From positions 1,178,001-1,242,000 of the forward strand of contig JAHRBC010000004.1 in assembly GCA_022702545.1 (NCBI GenBank): 64,000 nucleotides of DNA. Direction: 5' to 3'. The notes below the pieces were generated by a model. It had not been told where the DNA came from and ran no database searches. It saw only the letters and a list, made by a program, of their open reading frames with translations. Positions 34,920 to 46,960 of this stretch are shown here, one piece after another. This DNA is from Phycomyces nitens (lineage: Eukaryota; Mucoromycota; Mucoromycetes; Mucorales; Phycomycetaceae). Each line of letters opens with the position of its first letter. The first letter of the stretch is position 1. A program made the translations under genes and the position numbers.

Positions 34920-35690
34920 TTTTCACCGGATGTGGCCATTACAATTTAACCCGAAAGATCTATTCAAAAGAAATAGTTGGCTTGAAAAGAGTGTTTTGTT
35001 CGCTGAGTCATTCTTTTCAATCATGATGCTCCTGATTGGATCGAAGAATCCAAGTAGGAGCTCGAGAGATTCGTCCATGCGCTCAAAGGTAGTCATAGTT
35101 GGCAATTTGAGCATCTTGATAACAGAGTACTCATATTTCCCTTCTTTGAACTCCGTATGCTCAACTCAACCTTTTAGTCAAAAATGAATACCCCAGAAGT
35201 AACTGACTCCTTTTCATCTAAGGCAACCTACAGCTGCTTGTGCAGTTGTTTTTTAAGGTGTTCTGGCACTCGGCAACGGCTCTCTTCCACTTCATTCGAG
35301 TTTGTATTTGGCGGTTTGATTTCTCCGCAGCCGACCTTCAAACCATCAGAGGCACATATGATGAAATCAGGGCACTTCTTCTTTTTTGATTTATCATAGG
35401 CTTCTGAAGACGTATATATTCCTGGGGACATACCAAAGAAAAATGAGCGTGAAGCAAAAAAAAAAGTTTTCTCAGCACTCGCTTTTTCTCATATAGTTGT
35501 TTGACAATAACCCATATATTGTTCTTGAAGAAGAAAGGCAAAAGTTGTATAAACATTTTAAAGATCTCAAGTCTCTCTTTCTCGGTTAGACAAGAATATC
35601 CGACAAAAGTGTACCTTATCTTTGGAACAAGTATCAAAGTATACATCTGAACGCGATACACCAACTGGAAGTCTGTAGGTGTCAACTTCC
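34920..35690 (-). pseudogene. Decayed gene with nuclease-like core, unknown family
   Basis: Minus-strand protein signal broken by stops and frame changes. The best piece (35431-35228) reads KKKKCPDFIICASDGLK then VGCGEIKPPN and VEESRCRVPEHLKKQLHKQL. A further piece in another frame (about 35135-34923) reads EGKYEYSVIKMLKLPTM then ERMDESLELLLGFFDPI. PDF...GEIK has the spacing of a PD-(D/E)XK nuclease core, followed by helices. The set is reminiscent of multi-copy Mucoromycota genes of unknown function. Identity and borders are uncertain. It lies between the minisatellite and the Hsp70-like gene. Confidence 0.4.
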
Positions 35691-37064
35691 ATGAGAATTG
35701 TGTTTTTGTTGATGAGGCCGGCTTTCATTCTCAATTAATAAGAAAGATAGAGATGCATGTAAAAACACATCCACTCGACAAAACAGACATGCCGAAACCT
35801 ATTGGGATCGACGTCTTGTCAAAGAAGTTGGATTAAAATAATTTTAGTCTTTATAATACAACAATCTCAATGTAAGAATTGAAACATTTATATTCTTGCC
35901 AAAGGGTAAATGTTTTCAAGACTACTTGAAAAATATGAATTACGTTTTTTTATTAATGTCTAGGAATATAACATATAGCAAATCTTTAATATTTTTATCC
36001 ACCAGAAATATGGTTGAGTGGTGTAGATGATTATATGGCTATATACCAGTGTAATTTCAATATAGTTGGTATATTGCCACAAGCTGGACTAGATACTACC
36101 CAATACCAAAAATGGCTATGGACAGAAACATAATGTAGTAAAGATTTATATCTAATGGCAATTCTTGGGTATTTACCAGAATACATTATCCTGAAACGAG
36201 AAACCGGATGAGATTAGGTTTATAGATGAATTGTTTTTGCAAGTGGCACCAAATGATAAAACCATATATCAAACTTCTAATGCATCTCCCTCAAATTAAT
36301 TTCATGTAGACAAGTCAAACAAAAGAGGAACAGCCATACTTTTATACTTTTAAGAAATTTCTTGGCTTAAAATCATGCTTATTCACTTAGCCCTCTAATG
36401 TTTTAGCCTGGCATTTGACGAGATTAATACACTTTAGAGCATTGAATTCTATAGACCATATTCTCTCAAAAGCCTTTATGTTTAATGGCGGGTTTTGTGG
36501 GATGGGATAACAGCTGAAAATTGAGCACGAAAGAGTTATACCATTAAAGAGCTGCCCCAAGATCCATACTAGAGTGTATAATTTGTCAAACAAACGGTAT
36601 TGGAATACGATGGAGCACAAACAAGAAATACAGTACGTTTAGAGGATTATATCAGCAAAAAACGCCACACCGGATTCGAGCCAACGGCCCCGCAAATTGC
36701 TGTTACACAATGTACTGGTTTAGCACAGTCTCCAAGAGATTTATGTCGCTATACATTACATGTTCAAACAAAACAATCTGTATAAACACTACAAGCACAA
36801 CATATATATATATAAAGGTCAAACAAAATGTCAATCATGATAGATATTAGCATGGGTCTATAAAGAGATTGTCAAGACATTCTGAACAATAGAGTGTTTA
36901 GAGTAGTTTATCAAGTGGATACATTTGGGGATGTTTCTGTGACACCAATAAGACGAATCTGATGTTTAGTACAACGTCAAAAGCTATTTCAAGAGATCCA
37001 TTCCAAACCCACCTAAACATCTACTCTCTTTATCTTTTCCTTTACCTACAAGCACACATCCTAA
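35691..37064. other. Gene-free AT-rich stretch
   Basis: 1.4 kb with only short frames, for example a 61-codon frame at 36600-36785 without family character. Likely decayed mobile DNA plus the promoter of the Hsp70-like gene. Confidence 0.45.
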
Positions 37065-39147
37065 ATGACAACAGAGTCTTTGAACAAGTACGATATTGTC
37101 ATTGGTATAGGTATTATATATCTTGACTTTCAAAAACATTCTAGTGCTAATCCAAAACGTATTAGACTTTGGAACCACTACTTCTGGATATAAAATACGG
37201 TGCCTAAAGAACCCATATTTACCATCTGAACATATACCATTTGTACCTATTCCGTACGTCTTGGATCAGAATACCATTTAAATTGATATCAAGACTTACT
37301 CTTCACACCCACTTAATCAAATCGATTACTATAACCATCCAGGATGTATAAAACAATAGATTGGGTGATAAAGTCTAATCCAACTACAATGTTTTATAAA
37401 AAGGATTTCCTTACGTTTTCTACAAAGAGAAACAAGGAACCATCCTATTATGGAACCAAGGCTGACCGGGTATACCAGACTAAGCCCGAGTCTGGATATT
37501 ATGTGTCCAAAGTTAAACTGTGGCTTGATCGAACTGCCAAAGAAGATCTTCCCCCCTTACCATATAATAAGTCTCTAGTCCAGGGTAATCAAGAGATGAT
37601 CTTATGTACCTAGTTATTGATATCATGCCTTTAGTTATTGCCGATTATTTGAGTGAAATGCGCAAGGGAATCTACATAATTCTGAATTATGAGTATCCTG
37701 AATATAATGACCCCTCCAAGCACAGATTCTGTATGACAGTTCCAACCATGTGGTCTGAGGAATCAAAGAATATAATGAGAGAGGCTGCCATACTATCCAA
37801 TATTATCAAAAAAGACGATGCACCGGATAAACTATTGATTGTCGATGAAGCTGTAGCAGCTGCCTTGTATGCCGAGCATATGTCTCCTGAACTAGGACTC
37901 GCTAGCGGGAGTCTTTACATGATTTGCGATGCTGGTGGTGGTGCTGTAGACATTGCCGTATTCGAAAAGGACGATGTATTGGGAGAAAATGGTTTAAAGG
38001 AAATCACAATGGGAACTGGCGGTTCTTGGGGTGCAGAATTCTTGGAAACTCGATTCAAAGACTTATTAGACGAAAAAGCATCTGCGTACCCTGAATATAA
38101 GGAATTTCATAAGACACAAGCCATGTGGGCTTTTGATTATTTCAAGGTAAAATAGACATAGTGTTGTATATTAAAGAGTTGAAAATACTAATAAGAATTC
38201 AATGTCTATCTTGGACTATTCTATAGGACGAATTCGGTAGTGTTAATGACGAAGTATCCTACTATTTAAAAGATATCAATGAGTATTACATCGGTGGACA
38301 TGCCAGTATCAGTAAAAAAGATGGATTCACATTGGATGAAATTCGTACAAAAGTATTTGATCCAGTAGTAGACAAAGTACTTTTTATGATCGAGAAACAA
38401 TTTGAACAGCTTAATGGCAGACATATTGATGCCATGTTTATAACTGGAGGGTTCAGTCGGTCTCCATACCTTCAAAAGCGGATCAAGGATGTTTTGGAGA
38501 GTAGAACGAGACAAATCAAGGTTTTTAAACATGGAAACAGGGCTGTAATGGAAGGAGCAGTTCTACTTGGTGCCAATCCACGTATCATTACCCAACGTAT
38601 CTTGCGCCGTACATATGGAATCAAGTTGTGTTTACCAGATGAAACAAAGGACGATACTGAAGCACAATCTGAGAGCGAGAAGTTCCATGTATATGTCCAT
38701 AAAGGCGATCCAGTCAACGAGGATAAATGGTTTTCTAAAAAGATGAACTGGACAAATAATACGCTTCCAATTATATGTAAGATCTAAATGACATATTTAT
38801 TAAATGGAATCTAATAACATTGACCAATAGGTTTGTATGCGTACGATGGTGAGGAGCCAGTTCCTGAATACTCTGCTCCTCAAGAGATTGATCTAGTTGC
38901 TATGCTTGCCACTGAATATACAATTGATACAAGAGAAGGGGTTGACCGTCTAATGGATATGAAGATGCGGTTTGGCTTGGACAGAATCGAGGTCAAGGTG
39001 AATGTTGCAGACAGGGAATTCGAATATGTCGCAATCTGCGATGTTGCTGGGAAAAAGGCAATTCAAAACTACAAAGGATTCGACCCGCGTTTATTATACA
39101 GAGAAAAGTTTAGACCTTTAATAAAGGAGATATTTTCCCTTCCCTAA
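37065..39147 (+). CDS. Hsp70-like ATPase (HSPA12-type family)
   Basis: Six exons are proposed (37065-37110, 37166-37253, 37343-37584, 37614-38146, 38227-38776, 38831-39147), giving 591 aa. Actin-like ATPase motifs: VIGIDFGTTTSG (phosphate 1, split by intron 1), KVKLWLD, FCMTVPTMW, LIVDEAVAAALYA (connect 1), MICDAGGGAVDIAVFE (phosphate 2), FITGGFSRSPYLQKRI (adenosine) and GAVLLGANP. There is no canonical substrate-binding domain or EEVD, as in the HSPA12 group that is expanded in some fungi. Between exons 3 and 4 only 29 nt (37585-37613, GTAATC...CTAG) are removed; this restores frame but is extremely short, so a frameshift in a pseudogene is the alternative. It sits in a transposon-rich island. 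Confidence 0.75.
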
Positions 39148-39278
39148 TTATATTAGTTTTAATACTATAAAATGGACACTTTACAACAAGAGAGTGTCAA
39201 AGGAAACGGGGCCCATTCAATCTCAGCTATTTATTCTTTAGTTTTTTGCAATCTCTGCAATCATTCCTCTTTAACATT

Positions 39279-39985
39279 ATGCCCAAAGTACAAGACTCTA
39301 AACCAACCAGGACAGTCACGAAGCTTTCAGACTTGAGAAAAGGAATCGTGATTGGCCTTGACATGGGGGGAATGAGAATTTCAGACATTGCCAGAAGCCA
39401 AAACATTCCATCATCGACAATCAATGGTATTCTTAAGAAATACAAGGAGACAGGGTCTGTTGCTGACAAGGAGCGTCCGGGAAGACCACATATACTTTCA
39501 CCCAGAGAACAAAGACTTCTTGGTTTAACCTTCAAGAGAAATCAGCATCAGACTTTGGCTGACTTGACTCGTGCAATAAATGAAGAGACGGGAAAGTCTG
39601 TTTGTGCACAGACTATTAGCACATCTTTGCAAAAAATGGGTCTTTATCTTCATGTATAACCCCTATAAACTATTTTATGCCTAAAGAAAATAATTGCAAG
39701 CAATATGCCTTTTTATGATCCTCTAAATAGTTGGAATCCGCAATGTAAAGTATGATTTAGAGTGATGGACTTTATTCTGCTTGGGTTAAGAAATGGAGGT
39801 TCTATTATACTCTGGGGATATATCTAGATGGAACTGGACCACTTTTTATACTAAATACCATAAATATAAAGAGACTTTCAAGGCTATTTCTTGCCATTCT
39901 ACAAGAATCGTTTCAATGTTGAAAATGATGGCCATTTGTATCAAGTAAATCAGTAATTCATCTTTTAATTACTGTAGAATTTTAT
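39279..39985 (+). pseudogene. Decayed Tc1/mariner transposase
   Basis: Intact N-terminal part of 126 codons (39279-39659) with the two HTH modules of Tc1-type transposases: LRKGIVIGLDMGGMRISDIA then STINGILKKYKETGS, KERPGRPHILSPREQR, LADLTRAINEETG and TISTSLQKMG. After the stop, degenerate DDE traces continue in changing frames: GGSIILWGYI (the GGGSVMVWG block), GTGPLFILNTI and FNVENDGHLYQ. Catalytic-domain frames are broken, so it is inactive. No terminal repeats were defined. The second foldback element starts about 130 bp downstream. Confidence 0.75.
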
Positions 39986-40112
39986 ATTTTAATAATAATC
40001 TCTATGAATACAAGAAATCTACAGAGAGTTTCCTTTATACAAATCTAAACATTTCAAGTAAAAGGAAACGGTAGTAGAGTAAATGATGGTATCGGACATT
40101 TAAAATAGTTAT

Positions 40113-40572
40113 TAAAAAATGGGATATATTGTCTGATAAAATATTAAGGTTTCGGACGGAATTACTATGAATTAGTTGATGTCTCTGCTATTTTGGCGGC
40201 AAGGTCAAATAAATCATCGTATATTATAACTGTTTATTCTTGATAAGTTGGATGGTACGACTAATTACATACTGAAACAAAGCGAAAAAGGGGTAACAAA
40301 AAAATAAAACTTTCTCATATTTTCTTCTCATTTATTAACATATATAGGTAAAATGAACCCCTTTTTTGTTTTTTTTTATTCATTTTTTATTACCCCTTTT
40401 TCGCTTTGTTTCAGTATGTAATTAGTCGTACCATCCAACTTATCAAGAATAAACAGTTATAATATACGGTGATTTATTTGACCTTGCTGCCAAAATAGCA
40501 GAGACATCAACTATTTTATAGTAATTCCGTCCGAAACCTTAATATTTTGTCAGACAATATATCCCACTTTTA
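40113..40572. mobile_element. Foldback/MITE-like element, copy 2
   Basis: Inverted repeat of about 190 bp per arm around a T-rich centre (near 40300-40385). The ends read TAAAAAATGGGATATATT and the complement. It shares with copy 1 (971-1393) the GTCTCTGCTATTTTG block and the GGATGGTACGACTAAT...CATACTGAAAC block in the same order, but differs elsewhere, so the two are diverged members of one family. It has an extra internal palindrome around AAAGCGAAAAAGGGG. No TA duplication is obvious. No coding capacity. Confidence 0.85.
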
Positions 40573-41182
40573 TTTATTTATTTTCCCCTTTTTTTATATA
40601 TGTATCTCCGTATCTCTCCACCCTTTAATTTTATAGGCATGCCAATCTTCTCAGAAATAACCCGAAGCAATCCATTTAAAATAGTTCTACTGATAAAAGA
40701 AAATATAGACCAAAAACTCTTGTTGTTTATCAGTGATTCTGCTGCTGAGACATGGTGAGATCTAAATGAGAAAAGTATATAAAAAATAATAAAAATAAAA
40801 TATGGTATTGACTCTTTTTTTTTTTAGTTTTAATCACCATAGTTAGTGGTATGAGCCTGTCTTTGGTGACAAAAAGGTTAAAGACAGAATAGTACGAATT
40901 ATTTTACAGGCTGTAAAGGCTAGGACAACTTTTATATGCTTTGAGACCAATGTGTTTCCAGCATCGCCAATCGAAGAAGCGTGGCTGTGGAGAGGATAAT
41001 AAACTTATAAAATAAAAAAAGAATTCTTGGTTTAGTCTCGGAAAATAAAACTAGAAAGCATAGGCCATTCTCATCCAACTTGCCACTAAAAAAAACTCCT
41101 GTCCCAAAAATATCGTGTCCCGATATTTATTCAAAACCCAGTATTGCAAGGTCCTTGGATTTATTTTTATTTACCATTTAAA
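40573..41182. other. Gene-free spacer, right edge of the accessory island
   Basis: 600 bp of AT-rich DNA. Its right end holds the CMC2 promoter. No other feature was recognised. Confidence 0.5.
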
Positions 41183-41501
41183 ATGCATCCTCAATTAATT
41201 CCACACAAACACGAAGGCTGTTACGAAGCCATTCAGGCTCTTGATGAATGTCATCACGCCAACTCATTCAACCGATTCATTGGACTTTGCAATGACGCAA
41301 AGAAAAAAGTGGACAAGTGCTTAAAGGAAGAGGTAGGGCATACACATTTATAGTCCTGTGCTAAGATCCATTGGCGATCAATAGTTTATTGCAAACAGAG
41401 CTGCCCAAAAGGCAAAGACAGACGAAAAGAGAGCAAGAATGAAGAAGATCTGGAAGGAAATGGAAGAACCCCCAGCCGGTTTCGAAGAAAAGAGTCAATA
41501 A
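41183..41501 (+). CDS. CMC2: Mitochondrial twin CX9C protein Cmc2
   Basis: Two exons (41183-41332, 41385-41501) encode 88 aa. The two CX9C motifs are CYEAIQALDEC and CNDAKKKVDKC, followed by LKEEFIANR and a Lys/Arg-rich helix with KKIWKEMEE, as in Cmc2, which acts in cytochrome c oxidase biogenesis in the intermembrane space. The acceptor at 41384 was chosen over one at 41400 because it alone gives the EEFIANR junction. No presequence, as expected for Mia40 substrates. Tail-to-tail with FAP1, 108 bp apart. Confidence 0.92.
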
Positions 41502-41609
41502 ATACTATGTTTAATATATAAATGTATATACGTGTGGATATGTAGAGTTAAAAAGGGAGAACGGGGACATTATTTACAACAGAAATGCTCTGGTTCTTTT
41601 TGTTTGGAT

Positions 41610-44600
41610 TTAGCCTGTCACTACTTCCCAGTCGTCCGAAGACTCGTGGGCGGGTGCATTTGAGTGGTCTTCTTCTGACGTGTTTTCTGCGGATGTTTCG
41701 GTAGACTGACCATCCCAAGAAGTGGTTTCCTTGGCTTTGTCCTTGCTGGAACTCGAGCTAGACTTCTTTTCAGATTCCTCCCATGCATTTCGAGTGGCCT
41801 GTTCGGTATTTACGCGCATCCATTCTTCGTCTTCATTGGAAAGCGCCTCAAAAGCATTGTTGGATCGGCGAGAACTAGGAGACTCCTTGACAATCTCACG
41901 TTTTGTCGATGGCTTCTCGGACCAGGTTACTTCACCCTTTTGGTTCAGCCAGCAACAATCGACTCGACTGCAGATCCCCTTGGCAACAAAGTTATCTTTG
42001 AGGACCTTTTTTAGTTTCCAGACATTGTCTTCGCGTTCATCCATAGCAACCGAATTATCTGAAATTGGGATCACCACTGCATCATTGTCATTGATCCATC
42101 TCGAAGCAACCTTTGTCAAACCACAGCATTCCAACAGAGCAACATCCAACTCGACCTTTGTCAGGCCAAAAGCAAGATCAGTAAGGTAAAGCGAATTGAC
42201 AGGCTGGCGACTAGTCTTTACGGCCTCAAGCTGGACCTGCTCGACTGTAGGCATGCGGCCCAGAGATGGTTCAAATGCGGCACGGGAGAGTAGAACAGGG
42301 GGAACACGACTCTGGCCAACAGTCTTTTGAACAATGACACTTCGCTTTGGCTCAGGATCAACAGCCATGGTAGTCATGTTAAAGTGGATTGCATAGCGAT
42401 GAATGAATTTGCGGAAATGGCTGCGCATAGGCTTGCAGTTGAGAGTCTGACGAGAACTGTTGCAAAAGTCAATAAGCATTCCTTCGACCTGTCTGCACCA
42501 TCCAGGGTTCTCGCGATAGAATTCCCTAAGGGTATCATCATAATAACCAAGATCGTCTGTGGTGAGTGTCTCGGTATTTTCTTCACGGTTGATATCAAGA
42601 GCCAATGCAAGTTTGCGATTGCGCTGAACCTTTGCACAGAATGAATCACAAGGAAGAACGTGGTTGGAACCACTGGAATCAGCAGTGGCATGGCACGGTA
42701 TTTCGGTCGAGTTCTGGCCACATTCACAGCTGGCCTTGACGCGTCCGGGACAGATGTCTGTTTCAGGGCAGGGACCATTATGACACTTTCTCTTGCATGG
42801 GTGTCCACAGCTACGGGTGCCATCGCATGGCTGTTGGCATGATTCTGACTCGGTCAAACAAGGGCCATCGTGACAGGTTTTGTTGCATCGATGGTGACAG
42901 TCGAGAATTTTGTCGCAGATTCTGCCACAGCGTGGTGATTCACGGTAGCAGGGCACGTTCTTTAGATCAGTCTTGCCACACATGCAAGTACGAGAGATTA
43001 GAATAGAGCAAGGTGGACAGGGTTCATCGTCTGGATGGCACGTATGTTGCAATAAGCGCATATGGCCACAAGGAGCAGGGCGCTGGCATGGGTAAGGACA
43101 TGGTGGGATTTGAGTGCCACAACGAATGGGTGGTTCTAAGCGTGTTCGTCCACAATGACAAGATAATTCATCAAATGTGGCATCTGTTGTTGTAAATGTC
43201 AGTAAAAGGTCTTTAAGCACATACAAAACAACCTACCAAGACATGGATTGCAGCGTCCTTTGTGGCATTTATCCTGGCAAGTGTGAATTCCACATCCCAA
43301 TGTTCGCCCACATACCAGTGGGCATTCATGAATATTATCCGCAACACCTTGCTTCTTCTTGCCCTTTTGCTTCATTGCAGGGCAGCATTTATTGCCACAT
43401 TGGTGACGACCACATTGTCGCATGGACTTACAGACACGGTCGCATTCTGGTGGCTCACCACCCGCACTTTCGCACACATCTGCACACGTAGCAGAGAATA
43501 GGGTAGATTGGCAGCGACAGGGCACTTGGACGACCTGTTTGCAAGGAGGACACTCGCCAATATGGCACGTCTCTTCGCACTTGTGTCCGCATGCCAGCTG
43601 TTTTGAACATATACGACCACAGGTAGGAATTGGATCAGTGCAACTGGTTCGCTTATCTATGCCCAGCGCAAGAGACTCGGCACCACAGGGACAGGTCTTT
43701 ACTAAGCTTGGATCATACGGGCATTTTTTGGGGGTTGCTTCGCATGGATGGCAGGTAGCCTCACAGCGATGGATTCCACATGAATATGTGCTGTAATACA
43801 AACCAATTCAGCAAAACACATTCCAAGTATACCTCTATTCCCATCAATAAAATATTGCTGTCATTTTACCTGTCGCACACGTCTCCACAGCTGTAATACC
43901 CTACATGGCCCTTGATTTCAACAGCCTTTCCACTTCCACACCTGCCGATCCGTTCATGACGACCACAGTAACAAAGCTGGACCTCCTCAATTGTACAGGG
44001 GGGACAGAGACCAGCATGACATGTCTCTTTACACTCGTGTTTTCCACACCCCAAACTCTCTCCACAGACCTCTTCACATCTATATGCCTGTGTGGTATAA
44101 TCTGTGTCAACACAGCGTGTTTGGCGTGTATGTCTTCCACAGAAGCAAGTCAGCACAGGACCCATGGCTGTACATGGTGGGCAAGGTCCAGGATGACAGG
44201 GCCTATAAAAATGTTTAGTGACATAATTCCATTTAAACCAACACTTACAATACACATGGGTGGGGACACGAGCGTGTCTTTTTGCATAATTGGCCGCAGC
44301 TGTGGGGAGTAAGGTACTTGTTTGGTTCTGGGTTTCTTTGCTTTCCACAGAAGCAAAAGTAGTCCTTTGGTATGACGGTTCTGGTGTGCTGACATCCAGG
44401 ACAACGCCATGAGGTGATCATCTTGTTGGTGGATTGATCTAAAATAAACTATTAGCACCAAGCAGTGATGTTATCTATTTGTAGCCAAACGCGACTTACC
44501 TGAAAGAGACTTGGTTGCCCATTTTTGCACACAGTGAATATGGAACACTGCCCAACAGCAATCACACGTCCAAGTGGTATGTGCTGGCCGAACTACATCC

Positions 44601-45175
44601 CAGCAGACCATACACTCATAAGTTGATGTCTTTAGTTCATATGCCAGACTTGATGCGAGATCATGAGTATCAGGTGCAGCCAGTGTTGGCCCTTTTTTAT
44701 TACGCGTCCGTTTGGGTTTATCTACAGTTGAAGGTTCGCCCTGTTCTGTCAGTTTCCCCTGTGGTCTGTCTTTTTGATCCCGAATTGATTTTGGCTTTTG
44801 ATTATTCTTGGGTGGTTTGGGATCAGTGGCGGAATCGTCTGGAGGAACGGTTGATGATGAAGGACTTGCGGCTGGTGGCTTTGGTCTTCTACGTCTTGAT
44901 CTAGACTTTGGCTTTTGATCAGATTGTTCATTTGTGGTAGGGTTTATGGTAGGGTTTGTATTAGGGTTTGTATTAGGGTTTGTGGGTGTGGAAGGAACTG
45001 GCCCTTCTGTCAGGGCAGGATTCTTTGGCTTCCAGCGTCTACGATTCTTTGGTTTATCGGACGTCTTTTCTTTGGGTTGACCTTTGGGATCAGAGGGTTG
45101 AGATGAGCTCGGACCAGCAGAGGATTGTGCAGCTGATGCAGTGGTAGGAGCAGTTTTGGCAGGAGCCTCACTCAT
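41610..45175 (-). CDS. FAP1: NFX1-type zinc finger / RING / R3H protein (Fap1)
   Basis: Five exons (44500-45175, 44249-44438, 43870-44202, 43237-43790, 41610-43183) encode 1108 aa. A disordered Pro/Lys/Asn-rich N-terminus with an NPNT repeat is followed by a RING/PHD-like finger (YECMVCWDVVRPAHTTWTC, FHIHCVQKW). Then come many NFX1-type fingers of the form C-GxHxC-xxxCHxGxCxxC (CGKHECKETCHAGLCPPC, CGHPCKRKCHNGPCPE and others), and an R3H domain (HFRKFIHRYAIHFN). The acidic C-terminus ends DDWEVVTG. Yeast Fap1 binds FKBP12 and human NFX1 is a RING E3/transcription regulator; the role here is inferred from these. An upstream 45176-45902 spacer separates it from SMN. Confidence 0.95.
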
Positions 45176-45902
45176 TAAAAATCAAAAAAAAGAATAAGAG
45201 GAAGAAAGGAGATGATAAATTGAGAATTGGATTGTGTCATTGGATATATAATCTATTAAAGTGGCGCAGTATGCCAATGCACCGCAGTAAAATGAGTAGG
45301 ATGGCCTTTTTAGGGACAATCGATACGCTTAAAGAATCGGCCGTTTCTTGGTCGTTCCTGAAGCCTGGACTTGGTTCTTTTATCTTGGTCACCAATCCTG
45401 CCAGTGGTTCCACTAATCAATATATGCCCGACCCTCTTATTGTGTACGCATGTAGATAAACAGATACACGATAGATAAAGAAAGAAGGACTTGTTGCCCA
45501 TGTCAAATTCGCAGTCATGATGAGGAATAACATTTACTTTAATCATGATGACGATGACGATGATGATCATTAATTAATGATTTCCTAATCCATAGTTACC
45601 ATAACTGTGGATAATCATGTCTTTTGAATCAACATGCACTGGATTCATAGTCTGCATGTGCCCTAACTACAATTACTAGTATTTGCAAGATTCATCTTTG
45701 GGTTCAGCCGATTCCTGTTTCATTTCTTTCTGGAACAATTTGAAACAGTTTGAAAATATGTTTTGGAATGTCTCATTGCTATAACCATTAGCTCCAATAT
45801 GAGTATTTGATAAAAAGAGTCTCTAATAGACTCTGAATAGATTTGTTAATGTGTATTTATAAATCGAGTATACCGCAACACAAAAGGTGCCAAGGATATT
45901 TA
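45176..45902. other. Intergenic region between FAP1 and SMN
   Basis: 727 bp holding the FAP1 promoter and the SMN 3' UTR. Short frames on both strands have no protein character. A (GAT)n-like CATGATGACGATGACGATGATGATCA stretch lies near 45543. Confidence 0.5.
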
Positions 45903-46661
45903 TCATTGTTCCTTGTTTTTCTGGGCCTTTGTGAATTAATGATGATATATATACTTTTGAGTTTGACAGTTTGGCAGAACAATTCAATATTACCTGGTAA
46001 AGCCCAGTGTAGTATCCACAGTAATACCATGACATTAATAAAGATGTCAAGTCATCGTCTAGACAGCAGTGTTATTATCTTTATTACTACGAGTCAAATA
46101 TACCTCTATCTGGTACACCACCACCACCCGGTGCATTATGTGGGGCAATTGGAGTCCTTGGAGGACCATTGGAAATGCTAGTTGGAATCTTGTCCATCTT
46201 GGGATTCTTATTCATACTAATATTTATCTTGTTCTTTTTCTTTAGCTTGGGGGTTTCAGCTGGCTTGGTACTAACAAGGCAAACAAAATCAGATAATTTT
46301 CAGGGCCTGACGACAAGCATTTGACACTTGCATTGTCTTTTTGGTTCTAGTCTTTGGGTTACCAAAGGGAGGTGGCGAATCCCTTGGTTTGGCAAACATG
46401 GCCTATTATCATCATTATTCTAACTTGTGGTATGATATTCCAATCTTATTGTTTCTTTACTCTGTATTTATCCACTTCCTTGTCCCAATGAGCAATCAGC
46501 TCAGTGTCATCCCACACATCTTCTCTCTAATGAACCACAATGAGCTTGGGATGCATCGAGACTCTTCCTACATTTCCATCTCCAATCGTAAAGATAGTTT
46601 CACCAATCACTGGCAAATACTCTTTTTTGCGAGGAACATTAGTGTCTTTGGAACCCTTCAT
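45903..46661 (-). CDS. SMN1: Survival motor neuron (SMN) homologue
   Basis: Six small exons (46572-46661, 46461-46526, 46332-46402, 46104-46270, 45994-46058, 45903-45911) encode about 156 aa, near the size of the fission yeast protein. The Gemin2-binding segment EDVWDDTELIAHWDKEVDKY is near the N-terminus. A Lys-rich then Pro/Gly-rich linker follows (PRTPIAPHNAPGGGG). The C-terminal YG box is textbook: LTSLLMSWYYCGYYTGLYQ. There is no Tudor domain, as in fission yeast. SMN oligomers with Gemin2 assemble Sm rings on snRNAs. Intron 3 has a GCAAGT donor at 46331. The junction of exon 1 to 2 is the least certain part; the N-terminal 30 residues could be replaced by another start. Confidence 0.85.
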
Positions 46662-46960
46662 GAATGTAACAAGAAAATAAGAATAAGAAATCGAGTGGCG
46701 CACCCATTTTAATTTATTTTATTTTAATTTAATTTTATAATATGAATTTAATGGTTCAAATGAGCTCCACATTTCAAAAAAGATTAAAAGACTCAATAAA
46801 TAGGCTGTTCCCTCCTCCCCCTCTCAGATTCCGCCCAATGATCAATAACGTCATTTACTTTCAATAATCCTTGGATGTTTAGTCTTGGCTAGTGCGAAAT
46901 ATGGTTGGATCGACTCTTTTTTTTTCTCCAATTTTTTCAAACTGTCTAGCAACAATTTCC
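46662..46960. other. Divergent spacer SMN / CENP-B-type ORF
   Basis: AT-rich, TTTTATTTTAATTTAATTTTA-like at 46710-46740. No further feature recognised. Confidence 0.4.

Noticed and set aside
36655..36690. tRNA T-arm-like GGATTCGAGCC
   Set aside because: No matching acceptor, D or anticodon arms can be folded around it.
43405..43801. Plus-strand frames opposite FAP1 fingers
   Set aside because: Antisense shadows caused by the Cys/His-rich finger codons.
44937..44995. Telomere-like TTAGGG-type repeats (TAGGGTTTG)
   Set aside because: They are the minus-strand codons of the Asn/Pro/Thr repeat in the FAP1 N-terminus, in frame and inside an intact gene.
46031..46330. Plus-strand hydrophobic frame with a Pro-rich start
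   Set aside because: It has no start codon and is the complement of SMN exons 4 and 5, whose conserved motifs fix the minus strand as coding.
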